15,144 bases of DNA from JBMOLL01 sp049325415 (GTDB taxonomy: Bacteria > Bacteroidota > Bacteroidia > Bacteroidales > GCA-2748055), in NCBI GenBank assembly GCA_049325415.1, contig JBMOLL010000038.1:1-15144 (forward strand), in the 5' to 3' direction. Positions 1 through 7,928 of the stretch are shown one piece after another. The first letter of the stretch is position 1. Every line of letters begins with the position of its first letter. Position numbers and translations under genes: made by a program. Under the pieces are notes generated by a model. That model did not search any database and was not told where the DNA came from. It saw only the letters and a list, made by a program, of their open reading frames with translations.

Positions 1-38
1 GCTCTCAGGGCAATTCCTGCTTTCCCTGAGTTCACGAC

Positions 39-72
39 AAAAAAAAACTCCGGCTCTGCGTAAGAACCGGAG
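39..72 (-). terminator. Rho-independent terminator of the tRNA-Leu pair
   Basis: Read on the minus strand, CTCCGGTTCT and AGAGCCGGAG form a 10-bp stem (one G-U wobble) around a 5-nt loop, followed directly by nine T. It lies 5 bp beyond the end of tRNA-Leu(GAG), so it should end the transcript carrying both tRNAs. Confidence 0.9.
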
Positions 73-77
73 TAAGG

Positions 78-162
78 TGCCCAGGACTGGACTCGAACCA
101 GCACGCCCTAAACGGGCACCAGCCCCTCAAGCTGGCGTGTCTACCAATTTCACCACCTGGGC
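78..162 (-). tRNA. tRNA-Leu (anticodon GAG)
   Basis: The minus strand folds into a complete class II tRNA of 85 nt. The acceptor stem is GCCCAGG/CCTGGGC with discriminator A. The D arm contains TTGGTAGAC. The anticodon stem GCCAGC/GCTGGT closes a loop TTGAGGG, giving anticodon GAG (reads CUC/CUU). A long variable arm (GCCCGTTTAGGGC) is typical of leucine tRNAs, and the T loop is TTCGAGT. No 3' CCA is encoded. It lies 14 bp downstream of tRNA-Leu(CAG) and is probably cotranscribed with it, with the terminator at 39-72 just after. Confidence 0.96.
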
Positions 163-176
163 AGACTGAAAAAAAG

Positions 177-260
177 TGCCCAGAACAGGACTCGAACCTG
201 CACGTACTTGCGTACACTAGTCCCTGAAACTAGCGCGTCTACCAATTCCGCCATCTGGGC
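177..260 (-). tRNA. tRNA-Leu (anticodon CAG)
   Basis: This is a class II tRNA of 84 nt on the minus strand. The acceptor stem is GCCCAGA/TCTGGGC with discriminator A. The D arm holds TTGGTAGAC. The anticodon stem CTAGT/ACTAG closes a loop TTCAGGG, giving anticodon CAG (reads CUG). There is a variable arm and a T loop TTCGAGT. No CCA is encoded. Its first 15 nt (246-260) are repeated three more times upstream as isolated stubs, within the tandem array that also supplies its promoter region. Confidence 0.96.
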
Positions 261-270
261 AAATGATGAT

Positions 271-278
271 CCAATATA
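271..278 (-). promoter_or_regulatory. Probable -7 promoter element of the tRNA-Leu genes
   Basis: On the minus strand the box reads TATATTGG, one mismatch from the Bacteroidota -7 consensus TAnnTTTG. It ends 10 nt before the first base of tRNA-Leu(CAG), which would leave a 5' leader of only a few nt. No clear -33 box is seen at the usual distance. Identical boxes occur at 378-385 and 485-492 in the other two repeat units, each placed the same way before a tRNA 5' stub. Confidence 0.5.
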
Positions 279-291
279 CTATAAGAACTCT

Positions 292-308
292 GATCAGGTG
301 TGCTGATC
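292..308. promoter_or_regulatory. Operator-like inverted repeat upstream of the tRNA-Leu promoter
   Basis: A perfect 6-bp dyad, GATCAG and CTGATC, is separated by 5 nt. The same arms recur at 399-415 and 505-521. The centre is GTGTG here but AAATC in the other two units. It lies about 13 nt upstream of the -7 box, so it covers the -33 region. It could be a protein-binding site or a small hairpin; the role is not known. Confidence 0.35.
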
Positions 309-591
309 TCTTTATCTCTAGCCTGGATGGCGGGAGCTCAACTGCGTCTCGGTTCCGCCATCTGGGCAAATGATGATCCAATATACTAAAAGAACTTTGA
401 TCAGAAATCCTGATCGGTCTATCTCTAGCCGGGATGGCGGGAGCTCAACTGCGTCTCGGTTCCGCCATCTGGGCAAATGATGATCCAATATACAAAAGAA
501 CTTTGATCAGAAATCCTGATCGGTCTATCTCTAGCCTGGATGGCGGGAGCTCAACTGCGTCTCGGTTCCGCCATCTGGGCAAAAGTATTTC

Positions 592-622
592 AAAAAGCAA
601 CCCCGGTGTGTTCCGGGGTTGC
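592..622 (-). terminator. Rho-independent terminator of the PKD lipoprotein gene
   Basis: A perfect 10-bp stem, GCAACCCCGG/CCGGGGTTGC, closes a 6-nt loop and is followed on the minus strand by five T. It lies about 50 bp beyond the stop of the minus-strand PKD gene, and it separates that gene from the tRNA promoter array just downstream. Confidence 0.88.
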
Positions 623-670
623 AAATATATAAATTTTCAAAATTGCTTATCTGCTTTGTACAATTTTTTT

Positions 671-1696
671 TTATTGCTCAGCATTTTTTATTGATTTCGA
701 GAATCTGCTCTGTTTCATGTCAGAGGTTCTGAATACATCTTTGCTCTTAACACTCTCTTTTGCAAGCTTTTTCATACTCACCCTTTCCAGTGTAACTTTT
801 TTTGCATCGGCATAGTAATCCACATAGGCAAAGAAGTCATGGATATAGCCTGGTGTCAGGACCTGTGTTTCAATGAAACCGACGTCTTCGGAAGCCAGGG
901 TGTAATTATCATGGTGGGCCTCCCAAACATCTACATAATAGCGCTGATTATCCAGGTTTTCAAATATTACCTTACCCAGGGTGCTGGTGAAGCGTTCCTC
1001 GCCTGGATTGGTCTGGTTTTCCCAGTCGGTCAGTGTCGGAAACAGAATTACCGAGGCATCGGGAACCGCATATTCCTGGTAATATTCTTTAACCGTTATC
1101 CGCACGGTGGATCCGGAACCGTTATAAACATCCACTTCAGAAGTTGCCGTAGCAATTACCTCAGTACCCGATTTAACTACGAGGGTAACGGTATAGGTCC
1201 CCGGTGAATCAAAACTGTACACCGGACTCCCCGCATTGGATCCGTATCCGTCGCCAAAGTCCCATTCATATGAGAGACCTGATGTGGACGTGTTGTTAAA
1301 AGTAACGGCTTCTCCCACGTAAACCAGATCGGTCTGAACATTCAGATAACTGTTGCCATACGGCAGTTCGGTTGTAAGATAGAAATCGGCCACGGCCGGG
1401 ATGACCTCGACGTCGGTGTAGAGCACATCAAAACTTCCGTTCCTTCCTACCGCTGTTAACGAAACACTGTAGGTTCCGGAGGTGGCATAGATATGGGTGG
1501 GATTATAATCCGTGGAAGAAGAACCGTCGCCAAAATTCCATTCAAAACTTTCGGCGTTGGTGGAAAGGTTTTCAAAAATCACCTGTTCACCCGCATAAGC
1601 CGGGTCAGGGGAAATACGGCAGCTGGCTACGGGGTCTTTCTGACAGGACACGAGGGCCAGAGCCATTGGCAGTATGAATAATATCGCACGTTTCAT
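671..1696 (-). CDS. PKD-domain surface/periplasmic lipoprotein
   Basis: 341 aa. The N-terminus is a lipoprotein signal peptide with a hydrophobic stretch at residues 4-16 and lipobox LVSC, Cys18 being the predicted lipidated residue. Two PKD domains follow: one at about 24-98 with WNFGDG at 53-58, and one at about 120-190 with WDFGDG at 145-150. Both end in the usual GTY-V strand. Residues from about 197 to 290 resemble a beta-sandwich of carboxypeptidase-regulatory type (VPDASVILFP), a weak assignment. The last 45 or so residues are rich in Lys, Ser and Arg. PKD domains usually serve protein-protein or carbohydrate contacts, and no catalytic domain is seen, so substrate and partner are unknown. 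It is a single-gene unit, divergent from the DPP IV gene, with its own terminator at 592-622. The start is the ATG just before the signal peptide. Confidence 0.85.
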   Translation of the reverse strand: MKRAILFILPMALALVSCQKDPVASCRISPDPAYAGEQVIFENLSTNAESFEWNFGDGSSSTDYNPTHIYATSGTYSVSLTAVGRNGSFDVLYTDVEVIPAVADFYLTTELPYGNSYLNVQTDLVYVGEAVTFNNTSTSGLSYEWDFGDGYGSNAGSPVYSFDSPGTYTVTLVVKSGTEVIATATSEVDVYNGSGSTVRITVKEYYQEYAVPDASVILFPTLTDWENQTNPGEERFTSTLGKVIFENLDNQRYYVDVWEAHHDNYTLASEDVGFIETQVLTPGYIHDFFAYVDYYADAKKVTLERVSMKKLAKESVKSKDVFRTSDMKQSRFSKSIKNAEQ

Positions 1697-1811
1697 AGTA
1701 TAAGTATTTAATTTCTCAGCTAAACTCCAAATATGATGCCAAAAAAAGGCAAGTTGGAATATAGGGGAGTTTTTTATTCCTTTACAGGACTAATCTACAA
1801 ATTTCCGGGAT

Positions 1812-3983
1812 ATGAGAACCAACAGGATTGTCCTCTTTCTTTTCTTTCTTTCTTTCGCTGCCGTTTCTGCCGGTCAGGAGACAAGGGAACTGACCCTTGA
1901 AGATATATTCATCAGCAGGAAATTCAGTGAAAAATCGCTTCACGGCCTGAGTTCCATGAAAGATGGCCTTTATTATACGGTTGCAGAAAAGGGGAATTGC
2001 ATTAGTAAATACAGTTACAAAACCGGAGAAGCTGTTGCCACACTTTTCGACGGAAGCCGGTTCAGTTCGCTTCCTCCGTTTACAGATTACAGTTTCAGCA
2101 ATGATGAAAAGAGGATACTTTTTACCTGTGAGCTTGAGCCTATCTACAGGCATTCTTTCAGTGCCGGATTTTTCATTTATGATTTTGAAAGCGATACAAT
2201 TTATCCCGTTTCCAAAAAAGGAAAACAGCAACTTGCTTCCTTTTCACCCGATGGTAAATTGGTAGCCTTTGTGAGAGACAACAACCTTTTCATTGCCGAT
2301 CCCCTGAAAGGCAAGGAACAGCAGATAACTTTTGACGGGATCAGGAACCGGATCATCAACGGGGCACCCGACTGGGTCTATGAAGAGGAATTCGGATTTT
2401 CAATGGGCTACCAGTGGTCGCCCGACAGCCGCAGAATTGCTTTCTACCGTTTCGATGAAACCGGAGTCAGGGAATTCACTATGATGAAATACGAAGATCT
2501 TTATCCGGAACCCGTGACCTATAAATATCCCAAAGCCGGCGAAAGCAATTCGGTGGTCTCCGTTATTATTTATGACCTTGAAAGCGGAAAACAAACAGTG
2601 GTCGATACTGGTAAAGAGACCGATCAGTACATCCCCAGGATTAAATGGACCAGTGACCCGGGCGTTCTCTCGGTAATCAGGCTGAACCGGCTTCAGAACC
2701 ATGTGGAAATACTCCATGCTGCTGCCCAGGATGGCAGCTCCCGGGTGGTTTATGAGGAATACAGCAAATGGTACATTTCTGAAGCCACCGATGACATGAT
2801 TACCTATCTTGATGATAACGAACACTTTATCCTATTCAGCGAAAGGGATGGCTATTTTCATTTTTACCTGTATAATTTCCGTTCAGGAGACCTCAAACTC
2901 ATTACGGCAGGTAACTTTGATATAGCGTCCTATGAAGCCTATGACCCGGAGAACAGACTACTTTATTATTCATCCTATGAGGATTCTCCGGTCATGAAAC
3001 AGATCTACTGTATCCGAACCGACGGCACCGGAAAGAGAAAAATCTCTACTCTTCCAGGTGTTGACAGGATTTCCTTCAGTGAGAACTTCCGGTATTACAT
3101 CCTCAGTCATTCCGACGCGAATAACCCGCAGACCATCAGTCTGTATGACCACAAGGGCAAGAAGATCAGGGTGCTGGAAGACAACAATGCGCTGAAGGAA
3201 AAAACGAAGGAATACCGTTTCTCCCCCGTCGAATTTCTTTCCGTTCCCGGGGCCGACGGCACTCCGCTCAATGCATATATGATCAAACCTCCCGATTTTG
3301 ATCCTTCAAGAAAATACCCCCTGTTCATGTATGTCTATGGTGGGCCTGAATCCCAGAATGTTCTTGATAGCTGGAGCTCCCGTTCAGCCTGGTTCCAGTA
3401 TCTGGCTTCCGAGGGATATGTGATCGCCTGTGTGGATAACCGGGGTACAAATGGCCGGGGTGAAGCTTTCCGGAAAGCCACCTATATGCAGTTGGGCAAA
3501 CTGGAGACCCTTGATCAGCTGGCAGCAGCCCGCTGGTTGTCTGAACTTCCCTACATTGATGCCGGCAGGCTGGGGATCTTCGGATGGAGCTACGGGGGAT
3601 TTATGACCAGTCTTTGCATGACAAAGGGCAAGGGACTTTTCCGGATGGGTATAGCCGTGGCACCCGTAACCAGCTGGAGGTATTACGATACCATCTATAC
3701 TGAACGGTTCATGAGAACCCCGCAGGAAAATCCGGAAGGATACGACGATAACAGTCCCATCAACTTCGCGTCGGGACTCAGCGGTAAATTCCTCCTTATT
3801 CACGGCAGTGGCGATGATAATGTACATTTCCAGAATTCCATGATGTTCGCCGAACAACTTGTGCAGGCCGACAAACAGTTCGAGATGCAGTTCTATCCGA
3901 ATAAAAACCATGGGATTTACGGCGGAAATACCACTTACCACCTGTATACCAGGATGACGGATTTTATTCTGAAAAACCTCTGA
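1812..3983 (+). CDS. Secreted dipeptidyl peptidase IV (S9B family)
   Basis: 723 aa, a usual length for bacterial DPP IV. A signal peptide (residues 1-20, ending AVSA) sends it to the periplasm. The N-terminal beta-propeller contains DWVYEEEF at 187-194; its Glu pair corresponds to the residues that bind the substrate amino terminus in DPP IV and separates it from other S9 members. The C-terminal alpha/beta-hydrolase domain carries the catalytic Ser593 in GWSYGGF, Asp668 or Asp669 in GSGDDNVH, and His700 in NKNHGIYG. The enzyme should release X-Pro or X-Ala dipeptides from peptide N-termini, serving peptide use. The 115-bp region upstream is shared with the divergent PKD gene; I see no clear promoter there. 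The ygiQ gene starts 14 bp after its stop, so the two are probably cotranscribed. Confidence 0.93.
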   Translation: MRTNRIVLFLFFLSFAAVSAGQETRELTLEDIFISRKFSEKSLHGLSSMKDGLYYTVAEKGNCISKYSYKTGEAVATLFDGSRFSSLPPFTDYSFSNDEKRILFTCELEPIYRHSFSAGFFIYDFESDTIYPVSKKGKQQLASFSPDGKLVAFVRDNNLFIADPLKGKEQQITFDGIRNRIINGAPDWVYEEEFGFSMGYQWSPDSRRIAFYRFDETGVREFTMMKYEDLYPEPVTYKYPKAGESNSVVSVIIYDLESGKQTVVDTGKETDQYIPRIKWTSDPGVLSVIRLNRLQNHVEILHAAAQDGSSRVVYEEYSKWYISEATDDMITYLDDNEHFILFSERDGYFHFYLYNFRSGDLKLITAGNFDIASYEAYDPENRLLYYSSYEDSPVMKQIYCIRTDGTGKRKISTLPGVDRISFSENFRYYILSHSDANNPQTISLYDHKGKKIRVLEDNNALKEKTKEYRFSPVEFLSVPGADGTPLNAYMIKPPDFDPSRKYPLFMYVYGGPESQNVLDSWSSRSAWFQYLASEGYVIACVDNRGTNGRGEAFRKATYMQLGKLETLDQLAAARWLSELPYIDAGRLGIFGWSYGGFMTSLCMTKGKGLFRMGIAVAPVTSWRYYDTIYTERFMRTPQENPEGYDDNSPINFASGLSGKFLLIHGSGDDNVHFQNSMMFAEQLVQADKQFEMQFYPNKNHGIYGGNTTYHLYTRMTDFILKNL

Positions 3984-3997
3984 GCAGATTGTAAAGC

Positions 3998-5851
3998 ATG
4001 GCAGTCCCTTCTCCAAACGAGTACCCGGGGTGGTTGCCGGTTTCCCTTAAAGAGGTGGAAGCCAGAGGCTGGGATGCGCTTGACGTGATCCTCATCACCG
4101 GGGACGCCTATATTGATCACCCCTCATTCGGGGTTCCCCTGCTTGGAAGGCTACTGGAAAGTCAGGGTTACCGGGTCGGGCTGATTCCCCAGCCCAACTG
4201 GAGGGATGACCTCCGGGATTTTCGCAAACTGGGCCGTCCGGGATTGTTTTTCGGAGTATCTGCCGGGGCCATGGATTCCATGGTCAACCATTATACGGCT
4301 CAGCGCCGCCGGCGTTCAAATGATGCTTACACTCCGGGAGGGAAAGCGGGTTTCAGACCCGATTATCCCAGCATTGTCTATACCCGTATCCTGCATGAGC
4401 TTTTCCCCGATGTACCGGTAATCATCGGTGGCGTCGAAGCTTCGCTGCGAAGATTCACCCATTACGATTACTGGCAGGACCGGCTGAAGGAAAGTATCCT
4501 GCTCGAATCGGGAGCCGATCTGCTGGTTTACGGAATGGGTGAAAAGGCCATACTCGAAATTGCCTCCCGCCTTTCGCTCGGAGAACCTGTCAGTAAACTG
4601 CGGGATATTCCCCAGACGGCTTATGTTTCTGATTCCACTGCGAGTGATGCCTCAGACAGCAGCGTCCCTACCCTTATGATGAATTCTCATGAAGATTGCC
4701 TGAAAAGTAAAAAGACCTACGCCACAAACTTCCGGATAATCGAGGAAGAGTCGAACCGGATGTCGCCTGCAAGACTGATCCAGCCCTCCTCCGGTCGCCT
4801 GGTGATCGTGAATCCACCCTATCCCCTGCTTAGCGAGAATGAACTCGACAGTTATTACGACCTGCCTTTTACCAGGCTTCCCCATCCCCGGTACCACTCA
4901 AAAGAGCCCATTCCGGCCTATGAAATGATCCGGCATTCCATCACGATCCACAGGGGTTGTTTCGGGGGATGCAGCTTCTGTACCATTTCGGCCCACCAGG
5001 GAAAATTTGTCCAGAGCAGGTCTGAAGAATCCATCCTGAACGAGGTAAGGAGTGTGGTTGCCATGGAGGATTTCAGAGGCTACATCAGTGATCTGGGAGG
5101 ACCTTCCGCCAATATGTACCGTATGAAAGGCAAAGACAGTGCCCTTTGCCGGAAATGCAGGCGCCCGTCCTGTTTGTATCCGAAGATCTGCAATAACCTG
5201 GATACGGATCATCGCCGTCTTACCTCCCTTTACCTCAGGGCGGCGGAAGTGGAAGGTGTTAAAAAAGTATTCATCGGCAGCGGAGTCAGGTATGATTTTA
5301 TTGAACAGGATAACCGGCTCAGTCATTTTGCCGAGTATGCCGAGGAACTCATCTCGGCCCACGTTTCGGGCCGCCTGAAGGTCGCCCCCGAGCACACGGA
5401 AGAAAGCGTTCTGAGGATGATGAGAAAACCCGATTTCCGCCTCTTTCATTCCCTGCTGGCCCTGTTCAACCGCATCAACAACCGTCACGGACTCAGGCAA
5501 CAACTCATCCCCTATTTCATTTCTGCACATCCCGGGTGCCGGCCGGAGGATATGGCAGAGCTCGCCGTTAAAACAAAACAACTGAATTTCAAGTTGGAAC
5601 AGGTTCAGGATTTCACACCCACCCCGATGACCCTGGCAACGGAAATTTATTATACGGGATTGGATCCCTATACCCTGAAACCGGTTCTTACCGCTCACAC
5701 ACCGGAAGAGAAACAGGAACAACTGCAGTTCTTTTTCTGGTACAAAAAAGAGTTTGCAAACCGGATCAGAATTGAACTAAGGCGTCTTGGCCGGGACGAC
5801 TTAATAGGAAAACTTCTGGGAAAAAGTGCACACGCCGGAACCAAACCCTGA
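3998..5851 (+). CDS. ygiQ: YgiQ family radical SAM protein (UPF0313)
   Basis: 617 aa. The N-terminal third matches the UPF0313/YgiQ domain (DVILITGDAYIDHPSFG, VPVIIGGVEASLRRFTHYDYW). The radical SAM cluster motif is Cys321-x3-Cys325-x2-Cys328 (CFGGCSFC), which should bind a 4Fe-4S cluster and S-adenosylmethionine. A second cysteine group at 384, 387, 392 and 398 follows in a region typical of the family. The C-terminus looks like the DUF3362 part (ISAHPGCRPEDM to about 580). It is shorter than E. coli YgiQ, lacking the long variable tail. The reaction and substrate of the family are not established as far as I know. It sits 14 bp after the DPP IV stop, with no evident promoter, so it is likely the second gene of that unit. 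The hairpin at 5843-5862 overlaps its stop. Confidence 0.93.
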   Translation: MAVPSPNEYPGWLPVSLKEVEARGWDALDVILITGDAYIDHPSFGVPLLGRLLESQGYRVGLIPQPNWRDDLRDFRKLGRPGLFFGVSAGAMDSMVNHYTAQRRRRSNDAYTPGGKAGFRPDYPSIVYTRILHELFPDVPVIIGGVEASLRRFTHYDYWQDRLKESILLESGADLLVYGMGEKAILEIASRLSLGEPVSKLRDIPQTAYVSDSTASDASDSSVPTLMMNSHEDCLKSKKTYATNFRIIEEESNRMSPARLIQPSSGRLVIVNPPYPLLSENELDSYYDLPFTRLPHPRYHSKEPIPAYEMIRHSITIHRGCFGGCSFCTISAHQGKFVQSRSEESILNEVRSVVAMEDFRGYISDLGGPSANMYRMKGKDSALCRKCRRPSCLYPKICNNLDTDHRRLTSLYLRAAEVEGVKKVFIGSGVRYDFIEQDNRLSHFAEYAEELISAHVSGRLKVAPEHTEESVLRMMRKPDFRLFHSLLALFNRINNRHGLRQQLIPYFISAHPGCRPEDMAELAVKTKQLNFKLEQVQDFTPTPMTLATEIYYTGLDPYTLKPVLTAHTPEEKQEQLQFFFWYKKEFANRIRIELRRLGRDDLIGKLLGKSAHAGTKP

Positions 5852-5862
5852 AAACAGGGTTT
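5843..5862 (+). terminator. Hairpin overlapping the ygiQ stop codon, possible terminator
   Basis: AAACCCTG and CAGGGTTT form a perfect 8-bp stem with an AAAA tetraloop. The ygiQ stop codon (5849-5851) lies inside it. The T tract is short (TTTATTA), so termination strength is uncertain. A weaker hairpin (CCCCG/CGGGG, 5879-5901, 13-nt loop) follows before the thrS promoter. Confidence 0.55.
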
Positions 5863-5904
5863 ATTACCGGAATGTTATCCCCGTTGAAATATCCGTCGGG
5901 GTGC

Positions 5905-5935
5905 TTTCAGTATTGCCTTAGTTTTACTAACTTTG
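5905..5935 (+). promoter_or_regulatory. Bacteroidota-type promoter of thrS
   Basis: TAACTTTG at 5928-5935 is an exact match to the -7 consensus TAnnTTTG. TTTC at 5905-5908 lies 19 nt upstream in the -33 position (consensus TTTG/TTG). Transcription would start near 5940, giving a leader of about 25 nt before the ATG at 5966. It argues against the TTG at 5933 as the thrS start, because that codon lies inside the -7 box. Confidence 0.65.
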
Positions 5936-5965
5936 GCTGCTTTTTTGCTAAAAAATCACGAGAGA

Positions 5966-7921
5966 ATGATCAATATTACTTTTCCGGACCAATCCGTCCG
6001 GCAATACAACGAAGGGATAACAGGAATGGAAATTGCCCAGAGCCTGAGCAACAGTCTTGCCCGCGAAGTCCTGTCGATTACAGTTAACGACCAGGTCTGG
6101 GATCTGAGCAGACCCATTTACAGTTCTTCGAGCATAAAACTTCATAAATGGGACGATGAGGAAGGCAAGCATGCCTTCTGGCATTCATCGGCTCACCTTA
6201 TGGCTGAAGCTATTGAAGCACTTTTTCCCGGAACAAAATTCGGGATCGGTCCTGCCATTGAGAATGGATTTTACTACGACGTGGATCCCGGTGAAGGAAT
6301 TGTCATTAAAGATTCTGACCTTCCTCTCATTGAAAATAAGATGAAGGAACTGGCTGCGCAGAAAGAAGTCTATAACCGGAGCGAGGTATCAAAGAAAGAA
6401 GCTCTGCAGTTTTTCACCCAGAAGGGGGATGACTACAAGATCGAACTGATCGGTGACCTGGAGGATGGGACCATTTCCTTTTATAAACAGGGAAAGTTTA
6501 CGGACCTTTGCCGCGGACCTCATCTTCCCGACACCTCTGCCATCAAGGCAATTAAATTACTGTCCATTGCAGGTGCCTACTGGCGCGGAGATGAAAAAAG
6601 AAAGCAGTTGACAAGGATTTACGGGATCACTTTTCCGAAGCAGAAAATGCTCGACGATTATCTTGAGCTTCTCGAGAAAGCAAAGGAACGCGATCACCGG
6701 AAGGTCGGCAAGGAACTGGAATTATTTACCTTCTCGCAGCGGGTTGGTCCCGGACTGCCACTCTGGCTTCCCAAGGGAGCACAGCTTCGGGAAAGGCTGG
6801 AAAACTTCCTGAAAAAGGTACAGCGTGAGCATGGTTATGAACCTGTGATCACTCCGCATATTGGCATGAAAGAGCTCTGGGTAACCAGCGGCCATTATGA
6901 GAAGTACGGAAAAGACAGTTTCCAGCCGATCCGCACTCCGCAGGAAGGAGAAGAGTTTTTACTGAAACCCATGAACTGTCCGCACCATTGCGAGATTTAC
7001 CGTTCCAAACCCCGGTCCTACCGCGAACTTCCTGTCCGCCTGGCCGAGTTTGGTACCGTTTACCGTTACGAACAGAGCGGCGAATTGCATGGCCTTACAC
7101 GGGTAAGAGGATTCACCCAGGACGATGCCCATATTTTCTGTCGGCCCGATCAGCTGAAGGAGGAATTCCTGAAGGTGATCGACATCATCCTGTACATATT
7201 CAAAGCACTGGATTTCAAAGACTTCATCACGCAGGTCTCCCTTCGTGATCCTGAGAACCGCCAGAAGTACATTGGCAGTGACGAGAACTGGGAAAAAGCA
7301 GAAAGCGCCATTATTGAAGCTGCGGCTGAAAAAGGGCTGGAAACGATCGTTGAACTCGGTGAAGCAGCTTTTTACGGACCAAAACTCGACTTCATGGTAC
7401 GTGATGCGCTGGGCAGGAAGTGGCAGCTGGGAACTATCCAGGTAGATTATAACCTGCCGGAAAGGTTTGAACTGGAATATATAGGCGCTGATAACCAGAA
7501 ACACAGGCCGGTGATGATCCACCGGGCTCCTTTTGGATCCATGGAACGCTTTGTGGCGGTTCTGATTGAACATACAGGCGGCAAATTCCCCCTGTGGCTG
7601 ACCCCTGATCAGGCTGTAATTCTGCCAATTAGCGAAAAATATCATGATTATGCGGAAAAAGTTTCAAAATTCCTAAATAATTACGATATTCGCACCCTGA
7701 TTGACGACCGCAACGAAAAGATAGGTAAGAAGATAAGGGATAACGAGTTAAAGCGGATTCCCTACCTTCTGATCATCGGCGAAAAAGAGGTGGAAAACCA
7801 GACTGTTTCCGTCCGCCGCCAGGGTGAAGGGGATAAAGGTGCGATGGAACTGGAAGCATTCGCCCGTTACCTCAGTGACGAAGTAGCCGCGCAGTTGTCG
7901 AGCATTGAGAATAATGTTTAA
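5966..7921 (+). CDS. thrS: Threonyl-tRNA synthetase
   Basis: 651 aa, usual family length. It charges tRNA-Thr in the cytoplasm. The order is complete: a TGS domain (about 1-60), the editing domain with HSSAH and CRGPH motifs, the class II catalytic core, and a C-terminal anticodon-binding domain from about 545. Zinc ligands of the active site are visible as Cys338 (MNCPHH), His389 (DDAHIF) and His519 (MIHRAPFG). I chose the ATG at 5966. An in-frame TTG at 5933 would add 11 residues but lies within the predicted promoter. It is the first gene of thrS-infC-rpmI-rplT; infC starts 21 bp after its stop. The short leader holds no visible T-box or long attenuator. Confidence 0.97.
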   Translation: MINITFPDQSVRQYNEGITGMEIAQSLSNSLAREVLSITVNDQVWDLSRPIYSSSSIKLHKWDDEEGKHAFWHSSAHLMAEAIEALFPGTKFGIGPAIENGFYYDVDPGEGIVIKDSDLPLIENKMKELAAQKEVYNRSEVSKKEALQFFTQKGDDYKIELIGDLEDGTISFYKQGKFTDLCRGPHLPDTSAIKAIKLLSIAGAYWRGDEKRKQLTRIYGITFPKQKMLDDYLELLEKAKERDHRKVGKELELFTFSQRVGPGLPLWLPKGAQLRERLENFLKKVQREHGYEPVITPHIGMKELWVTSGHYEKYGKDSFQPIRTPQEGEEFLLKPMNCPHHCEIYRSKPRSYRELPVRLAEFGTVYRYEQSGELHGLTRVRGFTQDDAHIFCRPDQLKEEFLKVIDIILYIFKALDFKDFITQVSLRDPENRQKYIGSDENWEKAESAIIEAAAEKGLETIVELGEAAFYGPKLDFMVRDALGRKWQLGTIQVDYNLPERFELEYIGADNQKHRPVMIHRAPFGSMERFVAVLIEHTGGKFPLWLTPDQAVILPISEKYHDYAEKVSKFLNNYDIRTLIDDRNEKIGKKIRDNELKRIPYLLIIGEKEVENQTVSVRRQGEGDKGAMELEAFARYLSDEVAAQLSSIENNV

Positions 7922-7928
7922 CTAATAT

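Larger units (their letters stand above)
246..580 (-). repeat. Tandem ~107-bp array of tRNA-Leu promoter plus 5' stub
   Basis: The 15-mer forming the tRNA-Leu(CAG) 5' end (TTCCGCCATCTGGGC on the plus strand) recurs at 246-260, 353-367, 460-474 and 566-580, with periods of 107, 107 and 106 bp. The three units are 261-367, 368-474 and 475-580. The last two are almost identical; the first differs mainly around 281-312. Each unit carries a TATATTGG box, a GATCAG-n5-CTGATC dyad, and a block GGGAGCTCAACTGCGTCTCGG next to the stub. The outermost stub (566-580) has no promoter-like sequence behind it. There are no unique spacers, so it is not a CRISPR array. The stubs are too short to be tRNAs. Origin by unequal recombination at the tRNA 5' end is inferred. 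Confidence 0.93.

Noticed and set aside
4..30. Hairpin CTCAGGG/CCCTGAG at the left edge
   Set aside because: 7-bp stem with a 13-nt loop and no T run on either side; too weak to call a terminator and no gene seen to the left.
246..580. Tandem array considered as CRISPR
   Set aside because: Whole ~107-bp units repeat without unique spacers, and no cas genes are near.
434..694. Plus-strand open frame of 86 codons over the tRNA repeat array
   Set aside because: It translates repeated non-coding DNA, crosses a strong terminator hairpin and ends inside the PKD gene; no family features.
1712..1724. 12-mer TAGCTGAGAAAT shared, inverted, between the upstream regions of the PKD gene and the FadL-like gene
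   Set aside because: A 12-base match between two AT-rich places in 15 kb is expected by chance.
5933..5965. Longer thrS from TTG at 5933
   Set aside because: The codon lies in the exact TAnnTTTG promoter box; the ATG at 5966 fits the TGS domain start.
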